In this document: positions 48,713 to 61,378 of the stretch, piece by piece
How positions within the stretch are numbered: the stretch's first letter is position 1
Layout of the letters: each line of letters opens with the position of its first letter
Program-made: the position numbers and the translations under genes
Notes under the pieces: model-generated
Database searches by the model: none
What the model saw: the letters and a program-made list of their open reading frames with translations, nothing else
What the model was told of the DNA's origin: nothing
Assembly: GCA_947179485.1 (NCBI GenBank)
Contig: OX359246.1
Span: 46,727,632 to 46,791,631, forward strand
Length of the DNA: 64,000 nucleotides
Source: Allacma fusca
Lineage: Eukaryota; Arthropoda; Collembola; Symphypleona; Sminthuridae
Direction: 5' to 3'

Positions 48713-49931
48713 ATGTGACACTAACACTGACACGTTCACCTGGCTCCAAAGCGAAGGGAACAATGCGTATGGTTAGCTTCACAGATAATGACGGTAGGTT
48801 AATATCCCTTGACAATATTTACGAGCTTACAGGTATACGCTCAAGGAATAAGGACAATCAATCATTTATTGTGAATCAAACCACCATTATTATTATGAAT
48901 GAGGGAGCATTTTTTTTCTGACAGGATGATGAGTGGAAAGAATTGGAAAGTATTTCATAGCAAAGTTATACGTTCCTTATTTTTAACTTATTTTGCAATC
49001 ACTTCCTCTCCATTCCCTAGAAATTACGCTATACACAGACACACAAGTTCTTCAGCCTTTATATCCCCTATATTAAATGTAGATATAAGTATTACTTTGT
49101 GGTAAAAGGATTACAGTACTTCAAGCTCACAAAGAGTTTCTCTGTAATTGTGCCAAATGTAGATATACAAAAGCATGTTTTTGTCAATGCATAGATACAT
49201 ATATCTACAGTAGTGCGAGAGACAGGCTGAAAAACCGGTCAAGACTTTTCTTCGCATGTAAACAGTGGAGCTAATGAAATCAAGAAACTTCATGGGTTCT
49301 TTGCCCCTTTAACATGCATCCCCTCTCAATATTTCCATTCCGCACACACTCAAGCGAATAATTTCAGCTCCTTTGGGATGCATTGATTCTGAGGAGAGGG
49401 CTTGGAAGGGACAAGTTTGACATGTGCTGATTGTGAATTATCCTGCTTCATATTCTTTTGTAAATAAATAATTACATTTCAAATGATTACAAACTGAGCT
49501 TGTACTGTAATTTATACTCACAGTTCTACAGATTATTATTGTAGAGGCTTTTTTATTACACCATAACAATTAAGATACTTCTTGGATTACAGATGTTAAT
49601 TCATGCCAAAGATACTAGAAATGAAAGGAACCTTGGGATTTATTTTGACACATATTTTAATTCTTGCTTTTATTTCCAATATCTACGTATACGTGTTTAA
49701 CCTTGTAAGAGAATTATTCAGTCCCCATACTTAATTCTACAACATTATTCATATGTAGATACATATGCCCATAGTTAAAAAAGCTCAAAACATCAATTAC
49801 CAAAACAATTGCCTTTTCCACACACTGCGGCACTCTTCACAATTTGAGGATTCGTATTCTCAAGTTTTTGTCACGACGCTCTGGGACTAGCCCAGGTATC
49901 CTCGTATGTGCGTAATTACATATGCTATATT

Positions 49932-49952
49932 CTGTGTGTGTGTGTGTGTGTG
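49932..49952. repeat. (TG)n microsatellite
   Basis: About ten TG dinucleotides in the spacer between copies 5 and 6. Confidence 0.85.
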
Positions 49953-50348
49953 ACAAAACTGGACGTTTGTTTTGTAATTTTATGTTGAGAAGCATGTTTT
50001 TCCATAGGAGGAAGTAATGCTTAAATGTCAATGAAGAATAAGTAGAAACTTGGTTTCCTTGAAACTCAACAGAGTTTATATTAATACTAAATAAATTGTA
50101 CATACATATATGGCCTTTATAAAACTAGATCCTCTATACATTAGATTACCACCTAATTATTTACAGTTTATAACCCTTTGCATACACATTTGATTGAGTA
50201 CATTTGTACAAATAAATAGCCTGATTTGAGTCCATGGAACATAGGATTCTTCAATGTTGACCCAATTATTTCTCAGAGAAATACATTTCTTGCAATGGTT
50301 CTTCTATAGAAAATGGGTTGATTCACTCACACGAGTTGCTCAATGTTC

Positions 50349-52522
50349 TTAGCTGGTCCATACAATGTACCTTAATGATTTCCCTTTGAAGGAGCTGTAG
50401 GTATTGTCGAATACCAGAGTGTCTGGAAAATATTAATTTTATTAATTTGGGAACCAAATTGTTGAAAATTCATATTGAAGTCTTAAATAGTTGTAGGAAC
50501 TTACAAAGTCCACTTGTCTCGCAGGAGATCTTGCCCTTTTGAGTACACAAGTGTGAGTCCACACGGCAAGGGCGGATGACCTCCTCGTCAGTCTCAAAAT
50601 TAACACGGAAATTAATGTCACACTTCTCAGTAGCAAAGTTCCAGTTGATTTCCGTCCCGCTACTGGCATTCACTTGAACTGTGTACGTCTGCCTCGCTCC
50701 TACAAATACTTTCGTCATGTCTTCCAGCCCGAATGTTTGGAATCTTGGGGAAATCTTCTTGAGGTCGAAGTCGGTATCATTGTTGTACTGGACAGAAGAG
50801 ATCAAAATCATTGAAATATGAAGGAGATCAAGGTCTTATTATGTACAGAGTGTGGATTAAAATGTAATTATTACATCGGGGCAACAGGTATTTGCTCCAC
50901 TGAACTCAGATGGAATGTTATCCTCATCAATCATATTTAAAATGTCAGTTCTCCACTTGTTCTTATTTGAGCCAAAAATACGGATTTTGGAATTAGTCCT
51001 CTCAGTGAGGAATGGCTTGATTACTCCCCAAAGGACATTGAAGATAGCTGGAGCTAAAAAAGTAAATATGAGATGTGAAATGGTCTGAATTTTTGTGACC
51101 TAACAGTCAGCAATGTTTCAACAATAATCACATGAGTAAATTGGAGAACAACAAAAAATTAAAAAACTGAGATATATCAAAATTTGACGTACCATTTACG
51201 ATCCAAACAACCCTCAAAATCTCAGGGTAGTTTGCCTCAAAAATCTGAATCAGCTCGATGACCATAGAAATGACTGTAAAATAATAAATAAAATTAATGA
51301 GTAATTAAATTGTAACTTTGCTCTCAAATGCATGGGAACATCAATTCCTCAGATGGCTACCTGCTTTGGAGGCTAATTGTTTGTATTCAAATCCTTCAAA
51401 ATCAAAGACTACGCAGAGCTGGGAATAAAATTTCTCCTTTGTAGACATTTGATCACAAATATCCAAAACTCTCTCGAACCATTGGACAACAAATAGCACA
51501 AACTCATCTTTCAAGCCGGACTCTACCATTGATCGGAAATCAAATTTGCCTACTGGGGCAGTAGCAACTGAAACAAAAAATTAACTTTTTTGAATTTTGT
51601 ATTTCAAGCTTATTATTATTTGCTCTGCATTCTTTTTGCTTATGGAATTTGAGGGGAAACTATATCTATGCTTACCCAAGTAACCTTCCTTGTCCCTTCC
51701 ACTTAATTTCACGGGGAAATCCTCAAAGAATTGAGGGTAAATTTGCTCATTCAGAATATTGTCCACTTGGTTCTCTGCCCGCCAGTTAATATGCTGTAAT
51801 AGAATACATTATTGATTAAGGGTTTATTAGAAATTGTAATAGCTCTCGCTCAAAAAAAATTATTACGCTTCCAAATTTCTTCTACTGTGCAAAAAAATGT
51901 AAGAAAATTCGGAATAAATAAATATAGTTAATCATTAAAGTAGCTTTCTCTTACTTTCCTCAGCATTTCCTCAGATTTGTTCAGATTGAGCTCTCGGGCT
52001 GGAAAAAATAATACAAGTTCAAGAACTATTCCAGACGCATTATAATAAGGCATGGCATTGAAGACATTAGACTTAAACCGGAGTACAGTATAATATGAGA
52101 CGAGCCAGACTGCTGAGTAATTATAATTTCAGTAAAAATTGTTTAAACTATGAAAGCAATTTTTTTAGCATTTTGTCAGAACCTGCTTATAACAGGGTTC
52201 AAATCTCAAAATCAACGATCCGAAGTCTTCCGTATTTACAATACAAATACAATTGTTTCAACTTACCTCGGAGAAATCTCAAAAGTGACAAGTCCTGACG
52301 CAGGAAGTCACTTTTAAATTTGGGTTCCAAGTCCGCAACTCGTTTTCTGAGCTGGAAGTAAAAATCATAAATTCAAACTTTTGCCAAATTGTTTTTTTTG
52401 TATCAGAACAAAACCTTCTGATGTTCAATTTCAAATTTTAAAAAAACTCTGGAATTTTAAAAAACAATTACCTCTTGCACTGCCTCAACTTCCTTCACAC
52501 TAAATTCTGTGGCGGGATCCAT
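50349..52522 (-). CDS. SEC14-like CRAL-TRIO/GOLD protein, copy 6
   Basis: Exons: 52522-52472, 52351-52267, 51998-51955, 51793-51676, 51567-51361, 51273-51193, 51053-50875, 50787-50505, 50422-50349; 373 residues in frame. It starts MDPATEFSVKEVEAVQE. N-terminal domain: FLRQDLSLLRFLR and ARELNLNKSEEMLRK. CRAL-TRIO: WRAENQVDNILNEQIYPQFF, KLSGRDKEGYL, FDFEGFEYKQLASKA and IPSEFSGANTCC. GOLD: INWNFATEKCDINFRVNF and CRVDSHLCTQKG, ending FDNTYSSFKGKSLRYIVWTS. It serves well as the reference copy: every family motif is present and introns are short. It probably binds a lipid-like ligand in the CRAL-TRIO pocket and uses GOLD for protein or membrane contacts. Neighbours 5 and 7 are close relatives. Confidence 0.92.
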
Positions 52523-55500
52523 AGTTTATGCAAAATATAATTGTGCAAATACTACCCGGGAATTTTTGGCCAACGGAATAATTGTGATGAGGTTTAGAAG
52601 TCAAGTACAAGAAATCCGATGCTCTCCAGAATTACTTTCGCACTAAATGTAATGCAGAAAATATTTGCAGGAGATGTCCAGCTCAGTCAACAGCCGTGTG
52701 CTAAGTGATTGTCCAGTGAGGATGGGTCAGTGCTTTAATACCAAATCCTAAAATGTATGTATATTAGATAAGAGGAAAGAATCGAGGTAGTCCACCTTGC
52801 ATCAGTTTAATGCTTTCTTGTTCCTACTCTAGATTAACCTGTGGGCAACCTAAGGGTTGTTTACTAACACTTATCCTCTAGGTTTGGAATCAACCTTAAA
52901 AATTCATGTGTGAATATCCATGTATGTACATACGCACCCCTGACATTTAAAACTACTTTGTTAATATTCACCTCCACTTGTTTCAAGATCGTAGGAAGAA
53001 AAACAAGGTTTTAATAGATTCCATTTGTCTCTCTTCACGTGAGCGTCTTGGAAAAATTCTGGAATAAAAACTTTTGATTGAGCTTCTCTTCCGTTGCATG
53101 TTTACAATATTTTTTCATTTGCATTTCCTTGGAAATACATACATATGGATAAGTAGAGTTGCAAATCCTTTCCGTATAATTAAATGTTATATAACAATGG
53201 AATCGAAGCCCTGCGTTGTCCCTTGCTTCGTGTGCATATAATTTTGACATTCAATCTATGCATGTGCCTATGCGAGTGGAAGCATCTGGAAGTCGATCTT
53301 CTCTGGGAAATCTGTAGAGGGCAAAGTTTATGGCCGGGTGTTTCTAAAGTTTTGCATGAGATGATGAGAAAAACCAGTTTTACAGTAAATTTTTCTCCCA
53401 TGGTTCCGTTTTTTTATTTTTAGCTACATATAGATATTAACGCATGCATTACATGAATTGCTCCTGTAAAGTCCGTTTCGAAATTGCATAAGTCTGTTCT
53501 ACAAGAAGTAATTGTGTTGAAAACACATGTAATAACAATCATTAATTTTAAATGCTATTGCATAACGCATACTATTTTCACAACAAGAGCACAGAATCGA
53601 AATGAAAACCTTTGCATGCCTTGGAACAGCATTGGCAAAATATTGCTGCCTGACATTGCTACAACTTTCCGAAATCTTATGAATTTCCCTTTAAATTTTA
53701 TTCCAAGAATTAATTAAGTCAAAACTTGATTATTCTCTGGGTCAAGGAATGATTGCAGAATATTATCCTTTGGGAATGTTAAGGCTTTAGAATAAAATGT
53801 CAAACCTAAGAAAAGTCGTATTTCTACTCTTGAAATTGAAACCTGAAAGTATTGCTCACTCAAACTTGATTTTTGTCTCTGGATTTTGGGAAAACGCCCA
53901 ATAATCTTAATTTAATATTTTTTTGATTTTTTATTGACACAGAATGTTGAGAGTGGATCAGGAAGAGCGAGATTATGTTAATTAGAACCCATTAATAAGT
54001 ATCTCGTACTGATCAAATCCCAGTGCTGGGCTGTCAAAATATTCGGGAAAAAAGAAACCCATACCCCCAAAAATTGTTCCAAAATTCTCAAACATTTCCG
54101 CAATACGTTGGACAAATAAGGAACTGATTTTATTTCCTTGCCACTTACGTACGTAGATACTGTAGGATCACGCAAAGGCTAATTATGCAAATTAATTTCT
54201 TTTCCCATTGACTTGAAACCTGAGCAGACGTGACGATCATAAAATTGCACTTGCTTGCAGAAATGCACTTGCGTTTCAAAATTATTGCTGCATTAGGATT
54301 GGTGTTTCCGTCAGAAAAACATTTGTTGAAGGTACAACCTTCATGGGAGCAATATCAAAGGCAATTAATGCTGTCGAATTGTTATAGGGATCCATGGGTT
54401 ACGTGTCAAAAATTATCCACGTTTTTGCTGGATAAGTGCGGCCATTAGCTCAAGATTTTACTGACTATATAGAGCTGAGTATGCCGTCTTTAATTATTTT
54501 ATTTACAATTTGTTTATAATGTGGGACAGGGGAAATCATATACCTGTTATGGGACTTTAGCTTATGAAGCATGCATGTACATACATTTGAGACTAAATGA
54601 AAAATCAAGACCTTTTTTTCTACTCCCAAGGGGTTTCAACAGATGTGTAAATCAAACTATAACATGCTATATGAACATATTATAATAATTATTATTACTT
54701 CGATTGCAAGGATCTTTTTCACAATTTATTGCGTGCTTAAAATTTTAGACGAATTTTATGGAAAGAGCATTTGCGTCAGGGAAATCTAATGATCCATATA
54801 ATGTGACACATTTGATCGGATCTGGCCCCTTCATTACTTCTTTTATACGACCTTTCAATAACGCAGCCTCAGTCAGGGAAACAGTCTCTGTGGCGTCAGT
54901 TATAAATTATATATTGTAACACCTATAATCTATTGAAACTAATGATTAAAATTTCTAGTACAAGTTTTATCCAACTTTTTAGTTGAATGCTTTGCTTCTG
55001 TGTTTCGTAATGTTAAGAATTCGCAGAAGCGCTAATGGACTAACCGGAGGGTTCAACATAATTACATATACAGAGTGGTAAGAAGGTCCTGGCTGTTTAA
55101 GCCGAAATTAAAAAACATTACGGTAAGTTAAAAGTAAACCGATTTGATTCTACGACCTGCGATCAGAGGTTGTGTAATTTTATTTTATTCAGAGGAATAA
55201 AGCACAGAGCAAGATGCGCTCGGTATCCAATACTCACAACATAAACGTGTCCATGTCCCAGATATTTTGACAGAATGATCCCTGTGACAGTTAGGGGAAT
55301 AATTGCTTAATTGGTACTGGAAGGTAGTTTTAATTATAATTTAAATTACAATGTTAAATGATCAAGCCCTGCTAATAAAAACCTACACCTTTAATTAATG
55401 ACGACAGGGTTAGAAATACTACAAGAGACCACAGAAAAGCTGAGGAAGAGAGACTTCAAGAGTGCACTGATTACAAAATTTTAATTAATTAGTATAAGTG

Positions 55501-57785
55501 CTATATATAAGAACGAACCATAGGACAAGGACCTTTTAGGTGCTTCTGAGGCGTCAGTTCGTGGGATCTTGAATTCATCGTGTGTAATACAGGACAGCAT
55601 CCACACCTTATTATTCTTGGTGGGTAAACAACTGAGTCATTTCCCACTCACGCAACATATATACATACTTGCACCCAGAACATACAGCATTACCAGTTCC
55701 TTATATGTATAGATTACTAATGATTGCTTTTGATTTATTAATTGCATTCCTGTCCAGACTCACTGAGTTAATAGTTGCGTAGTCTTCAGTGGGGAATACA
55801 ATTAGTAGCAAAATGTAAAATGTATTGTAAAATACTCAATCATAGCTTATTCGTCTTTGAACACAAGAAATTAAAGCTATTTTCAGTGCAGTAAATGATG
55901 AAATGACGAACATCATTTAGAGTTCATTAATAGCAGAAGTGCCAGTGATTTCTACAAATATTACATTTTGTATGTTAAGAACCGTACAGAAAATGATTCA
56001 CACTGGGAATTATAAATCTGTGACACGAAGGCCTAAAAATAATTTATAAAAATACAAACTACTATGCCGTTTCATCATTATTTGGATAACATTATTTGTA
56101 GCTCTTTATTTGGGATCAAGGCATAAAACAGAAAGACATCCTTGCTGATGAAGATTATAAAAACAAAATGGCGTATCGTCCGCCAACTTTACTATCGCCC
56201 TCTGGAATTGCCCGCAAGTTTCAAAACATTCTAATAAAACCCACAAATGTTGCTTTGGTCAAAACGTTTGTAGTGACTGTTTTGGAATTGTATTTTGACT
56301 AATTTCCATATTATGATATTAAATATGCTCAAAAGTGGATTTCCACGTTAAATGTTTTTATTTTTCTGTCAAAGCATCGGCCTTATCAGTGTCGGCTCTG
56401 TTGCTGTTGCTGTATACATTCGACAACAATGATTTTGTGCAACCCAGTATGGACACATGTACATACAACTTCAACACCCCTCTACTGTAGAAGGGGTGAT
56501 GAAATGGGAATGTAAGCATAATTAAGTAGAATATGTAATTAATATACATATTTATTACTTGATTTCTTCTGGATGAGTAAATCCTACGTCACAGAATTGC
56601 AATGATGTGTACATTGGAATAAAAAGTTGTACACGATTGTATTAACCTTGAATCTGTAAAAAAAATTGCTTAATTTTTGTACACATATACATATTCGAAA
56701 TATTGTTTACTAGAGCTCAACTCAGTACAAACATAATACATTATTTATTCAATTATTCATGTTAACGCATAAACGAGTGAGGAAACTTCAGTGAAAGCAA
56801 AAGATACCACTAATTCCTTTTAGCCGTATCTGATATTGAATCTTGACCAGTTCTAGGGAAAAAAGCTATCCTCAATTAAGATGCTTTCCGTTGAAATGTA
56901 GCTTGATTAGAAATTTTTAATAGTCGTGATTGGAGACTGTAAACAAATCATGGCTTCAATGAGTTCCTTTATGTATGAGTTGTTACAAAAATAAATGTAA
57001 AGTTCTTGATAGAAAATAAAGTCTAGTGTTCTCCTAGTTCTTTAAATACATGGGGCCAGATATATTTACACTTTCACAATACAGACTTTCTTGCAGTCGC
57101 ATAAAATAAAATGAATGAAACAAGTTACGACGGAAGTGTAAGAATGATGAACATTGACACCTTTGAACTCTACAGCTGAAAACAAGAAAGTACTTGTGCA
57201 TGAAAACCTGTGACGAGCAACTCATGAGAACAGTTTCGTCATTTGTTATTATTTTGCAATCAAGAATGTTGCAATATTTTGCAATTACATAAATTCCAAA
57301 TTTTCAGTTTCTTCTACGTCAAGGACTTCAATTTAAATCCCATAGGAAAAACTCCATCCAGTCTGCTACGTAATTATCACAAGAAATAATATTATTATCA
57401 ATTGAGGCTTTTGATTTATTTACCAAAAAATGACGTCGTTTCTTTTGCTACTTACAACTGCGATTTGGCTTTAATTACTGGGTTTATGTATTGATATATT
57501 TATTTTACATTTACATAATTATATACTAGCGTGCGTTCAAAACTTAGATGTAAACTTTGATTTAAGTAGATACCTTATCAAACATAATTACAATCGTTCA
57601 AAAATTAAAATAGGAAATCAAGAGATGCTCCTTCAAAATCCTGCAAGGAATTTTCAGCAAATTTGTGTCATGTTGTTTTAAGAATAAAATAATTATTTCC
57701 AGTCAGGATTTTATATTCAAAGGGAGTGTGAATGGCCCATTAACTATTAAAGCTGGATTACAAATATCGTGGACTTGAGTTTGAG
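52523..57785. other. 5.3-kb spacer between SEC14-like copies 6 and 7
   Basis: AT-rich sequence. A TATTAAAG box with a TCACTG motif about 23 bp further on lies some 190 bp upstream of copy 6 (minus strand, about 52740-52714) and could be its core promoter. The rest holds short motif-free frames, including 53184-53423 and 53484-53717, and no recognised gene, RNA or transposon. Confidence 0.5.
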
Positions 57786-60700
57786 TTAGTCCCCTAATGT
57801 TCTGGTCCACACAATGTATCGGAGGGGCTTGGCAGTGAAGGAACTGTAGGTATTGTCGAACACCAGGGTATCTAGAATTCAACGTAAGATTCGTGAGCTA
57901 TTAATAATTTATTAAATTAGGGATATAATGTGACATTGAAATTATTATTCATAATTGGTCAGTGACACACTAAGATCCTTAGAGATGGGCTGTAATTTTA
58001 TTATTAGTCTTGGTAGCTCATAGCACTTACATAATCCACTTTTCGCACAAGTAAGGCTCCCCTTCTGATTGCACAAATGTGAATCCACACGAAGAGGCCC
58101 AATGATGCGTTCATCATCCTCAAAATTGAATCCGAAAGTAATATCACAATTCTCAGTCCAGAAGCACCAAAGGATTTGTTCCCCAACCTTAGCAGAAATG
58201 TCCACACTGTAAAGCTCCCTCGCCCCCACACATACCTTCTTCACGTCATTGATCTGGAACTCTCCAAAATTCGGGGAGAGCATTTTAATGTCAAAGTTGA
58301 GCTTGAGGTTGAACTGTAACAAAAATAGTCTTAAATTATTAGAATCTTTTAATTATTCATATTTACATAAAGTTACGTATGTATATATTCACAACGTTAA
58401 TGACTTCCATGATTAAAGAACGTAAATTATTTGATTACATCAGGACAAGTAGTATTAGCTCCACTGTATATTGAGGGGATATTCTCTTCCTTGACCATAG
58501 ACACAATATCAGCTCTCCATTTACCTCTGTTACTCCCATGGATGCGGATCTTTGAGGTTGTTCTTTCAGTGAGGAAGGGTTTGATAATGCCCCACAGGAT
58601 GTTGAAGACTGCTGGAGCTACAATTCCCCCCACAAAATTCAGTAATTAAAGTAAATCAAAAGGAATGGTAATAATTTCAGTATTCCTCATTTGCAATGAA
58701 ATTAACCTACCATTTATAATCCAAATGACCCGCAGTACTTCAGGATAATTAGCCTCAAAAATCTGAATGAGCTCAACGAGCATTGTAATTACTACAAAAT
58801 AAATAATATTTTACGTGACATATTAGTTCCAAATCAAATAATTACATTTGGACTGTAAGTTCTGAACGCATTTTTATGTAAATTGAGACAAAAGTTCAGA
58901 GCTCCAGCTCATTAAAAGAGGTACCTCCTTTGGACGCCAACTGTCTGTAGGCAAAGCCCTCGAAATCAAAAATAATACAAAGCTGGCCATAGAATCTGTC
59001 CTTTGTTGACAACTGGTCGAAAATGTCCACGAGTCTTTCGAACCATTGGATAACAAAAAGAATGAATTCATTCTTCAGTCCCGCTTCCACAGCGGATCGA
59101 AAATCCCATTTGCCAATCTGAGCAGCAGCCACTGTATGAAATATAAAAACTAGTTATAGACAGCCCAATATGTAATTATGTATTTCATGAGCAAATACTC
59201 CCCAAGTATCTACATGTTTGCATCATCCCCGGTGTCATTTTTCGTGCCAATAAACTATACAAACTTTCTGAATCCCAATGAGACGAAACAAGTTACGAAA
59301 GGGGAAAAAATGCAATCCTGTCCTCTCCGTTGCATTTGAGTAAGTGTCAATAAACAAGTTGCAGTTCTATAGGGATGCATATTATAGTAGAAGCCAGAGA
59401 TTTCACACATATATATTTAATGCGCTCGCAATTTAACATACACCACACAGTGGGATCTTACTATAAGGGCATTCCTAAAACTTTGAGGGGAATAAATTGA
59501 CCATATACGTGGAAAAAAATGATTGTTGGAAGCCACGAGAATTTTACATATTTTTTTACTCCTTCAACAGATACTCTAATCAGGGCATCTCTTGTACAGA
59601 GCCTACACTGTACATAGGGATCTGTATTCCCAAAACACTAGCAACAAATGACTTGACTCACATTGCGTGAGAAACTTACCCAAGTATCCTTCTTTATCCT
59701 TGCCGCACAACTTAACGGGAAAATCCTCATAGAAATGCAAGGGCAATTTCTCCTTAAAAATCTCATCCACTCGGTTTTCCGACCTCCAAAACAGGTGCTA
59801 TTTAAATGTGAACAAATGGGCCGTTAAAAACCAAACTTTATCAGTTCCTCCTGTCAAATCTCCGGACTACATTATTGTACATAGCACATGATTAAATTGA
59901 ATCCTGCTATATGTATACGTGCATTTCATACCTTTCGCAGCATTTCCTCAGATTTATTCAGGTTCAGGTCTCGGGCTAAATAGCGAGAGAGAGAGAAAAA
60001 AAAGTAAACCTTAGTTTAATGACGACTTTAAATTATTTTGATCCAGTAAATCTAGAATTTCTACTTTTTCCCAACGTCTCCCCCCATCATTAAAATACGA
60101 AGGGAATTGTAACGTTTTACATGCAATCTTATATCTATACTATGTTATAGTAAAAGTAGAATCCTCGTAGCAAAATACACGTGTTTCTGTATATATATAT
60201 AAGCACCAACGCGCCGGCAGATATAGAGTCAAGAGATTTCACAGATATTTTGTATTTGGAAAGTATTTAATTGCAGCCTTGATTAAACAATTAAATGTTT
60301 TGTAAACGGAAGTCAATTCAAGTGGGAACAAGAAAGTTGTATTTTCCCACAAAAGTTACTTATTGAAGACATATTTATTTTCAAATTATTTCACAAGTAA
60401 AATTTGTTCTTGACATTCAAATGTAAAAAAAAAGGGTTTGTGTCTCCTGCATAATGTGTTGATATTAACATGGGCTTAAACACTGAGCCTGTCATTATAA
60501 AGACCATTGAAGGAGGAGAATACAGGGATTTCATGGGAATTAGTAGTAAACGCTGTAGAATTAGCACAATACTTGAATGAGCTGGAGATAACGGAAATAT
60601 TAGTACTCTATAGTTGTTGTTGTAATCTATTTATAATTACATGAGACATTAATCCATTGGAAGGGAAGCACAAGACTCAGGCTTTGGCTTCTCTTTCAAA

Positions 60701-61378
60701 ATCCAACTCCTGGTAGAGTACAATAAGTTATAAGTATTATGGGAGGTGTGAAGGAATAATGGAGGCAGTCACTGTTGAAACTGCAGGTCATTCCCTCCAA
60801 AGTAGCACGCTAATGACACTCAGCACAGAAACCTGATTTTGATACGAAGATGCGAGTCATAGGAGCAAGATTTCGCTTTCTCTTTCTATGCAATCCCTTC
60901 AGATTATAGACTGCAACCCTGCGGTCTCCCTACATTATTGAGTAATACTTATATATGTGCCACATAGTTGGCGAGCATGGTTTGAAGTAGTAAACAGTAC
61001 GCTAGACATCTTGCGTACGAGCAATTACTGTATTATGATTGTAACTAGGAACTGTCCCACTCATATATGACTCATGGGGAAATATATCTGTAAACAAAGG
61101 TTACCTCTGAGGAACCGGAGAAGGCCCAAGTCCTGCCGGTGAAAGTCACTTTTGAATTTCGGGATCAAGTCCGTGACACGCTTTCGGAACTGTAAGGAAT
61201 AATAAAAAAAAAATACGCACAAACAATTTAGAAAAACATTGGAGCTTTAAACAAATAAAAAAAATTGTTTTTCTAGGAGTGGATGTCCTGAGCATTAAAT
61301 TTATGGATGGTTTTTTAATTGAATTACTTCTCGGACTGCTTCCAGTTCCTTTTGGTTCATTTCCGTGGCAGGGTCCAT
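57786..61378 (-). CDS. SEC14-like CRAL-TRIO/GOLD protein, copy 7
   Basis: Exons: 61378-61328, 61189-61105, 59975-59932, 59797-59680, 59131-58925, 58791-58711, 58617-58439, 58313-58031, 57871-57786; 377 residues in frame. It starts MDPATEMNQKELEAVRE. N-terminal domain: FHRQDLGLLRFLR and ARDLNLNKSEEMLRK. CRAL-TRIO: FEDFPVKLCGKDKEGYLG, FDFEGFAYRQLASKG and IPSIYSGANTTC. GOLD: ILWCFWTENCDITFGFNF and RVDSHLCNQKG, ending FDNTYSSFTAKPLRYIVWTR plus four more residues (TLGD). The extra tail comes from a later stop than in copies 3, 5 and 6. The WNF core of the GOLD domain is WCF here. Intron 2 is about 1.1 kb. It is the first copy of the array in transcription order within the window. Confidence 0.9.

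Larger units (their letters stand above)
48591..50348. other. spacer between SEC14-like copies 5 and 6
   Basis: It holds a GA run at 48672-48708 and a TG run at 49932-49952, and otherwise AT-rich sequence. No gene is supported. Confidence 0.5.
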
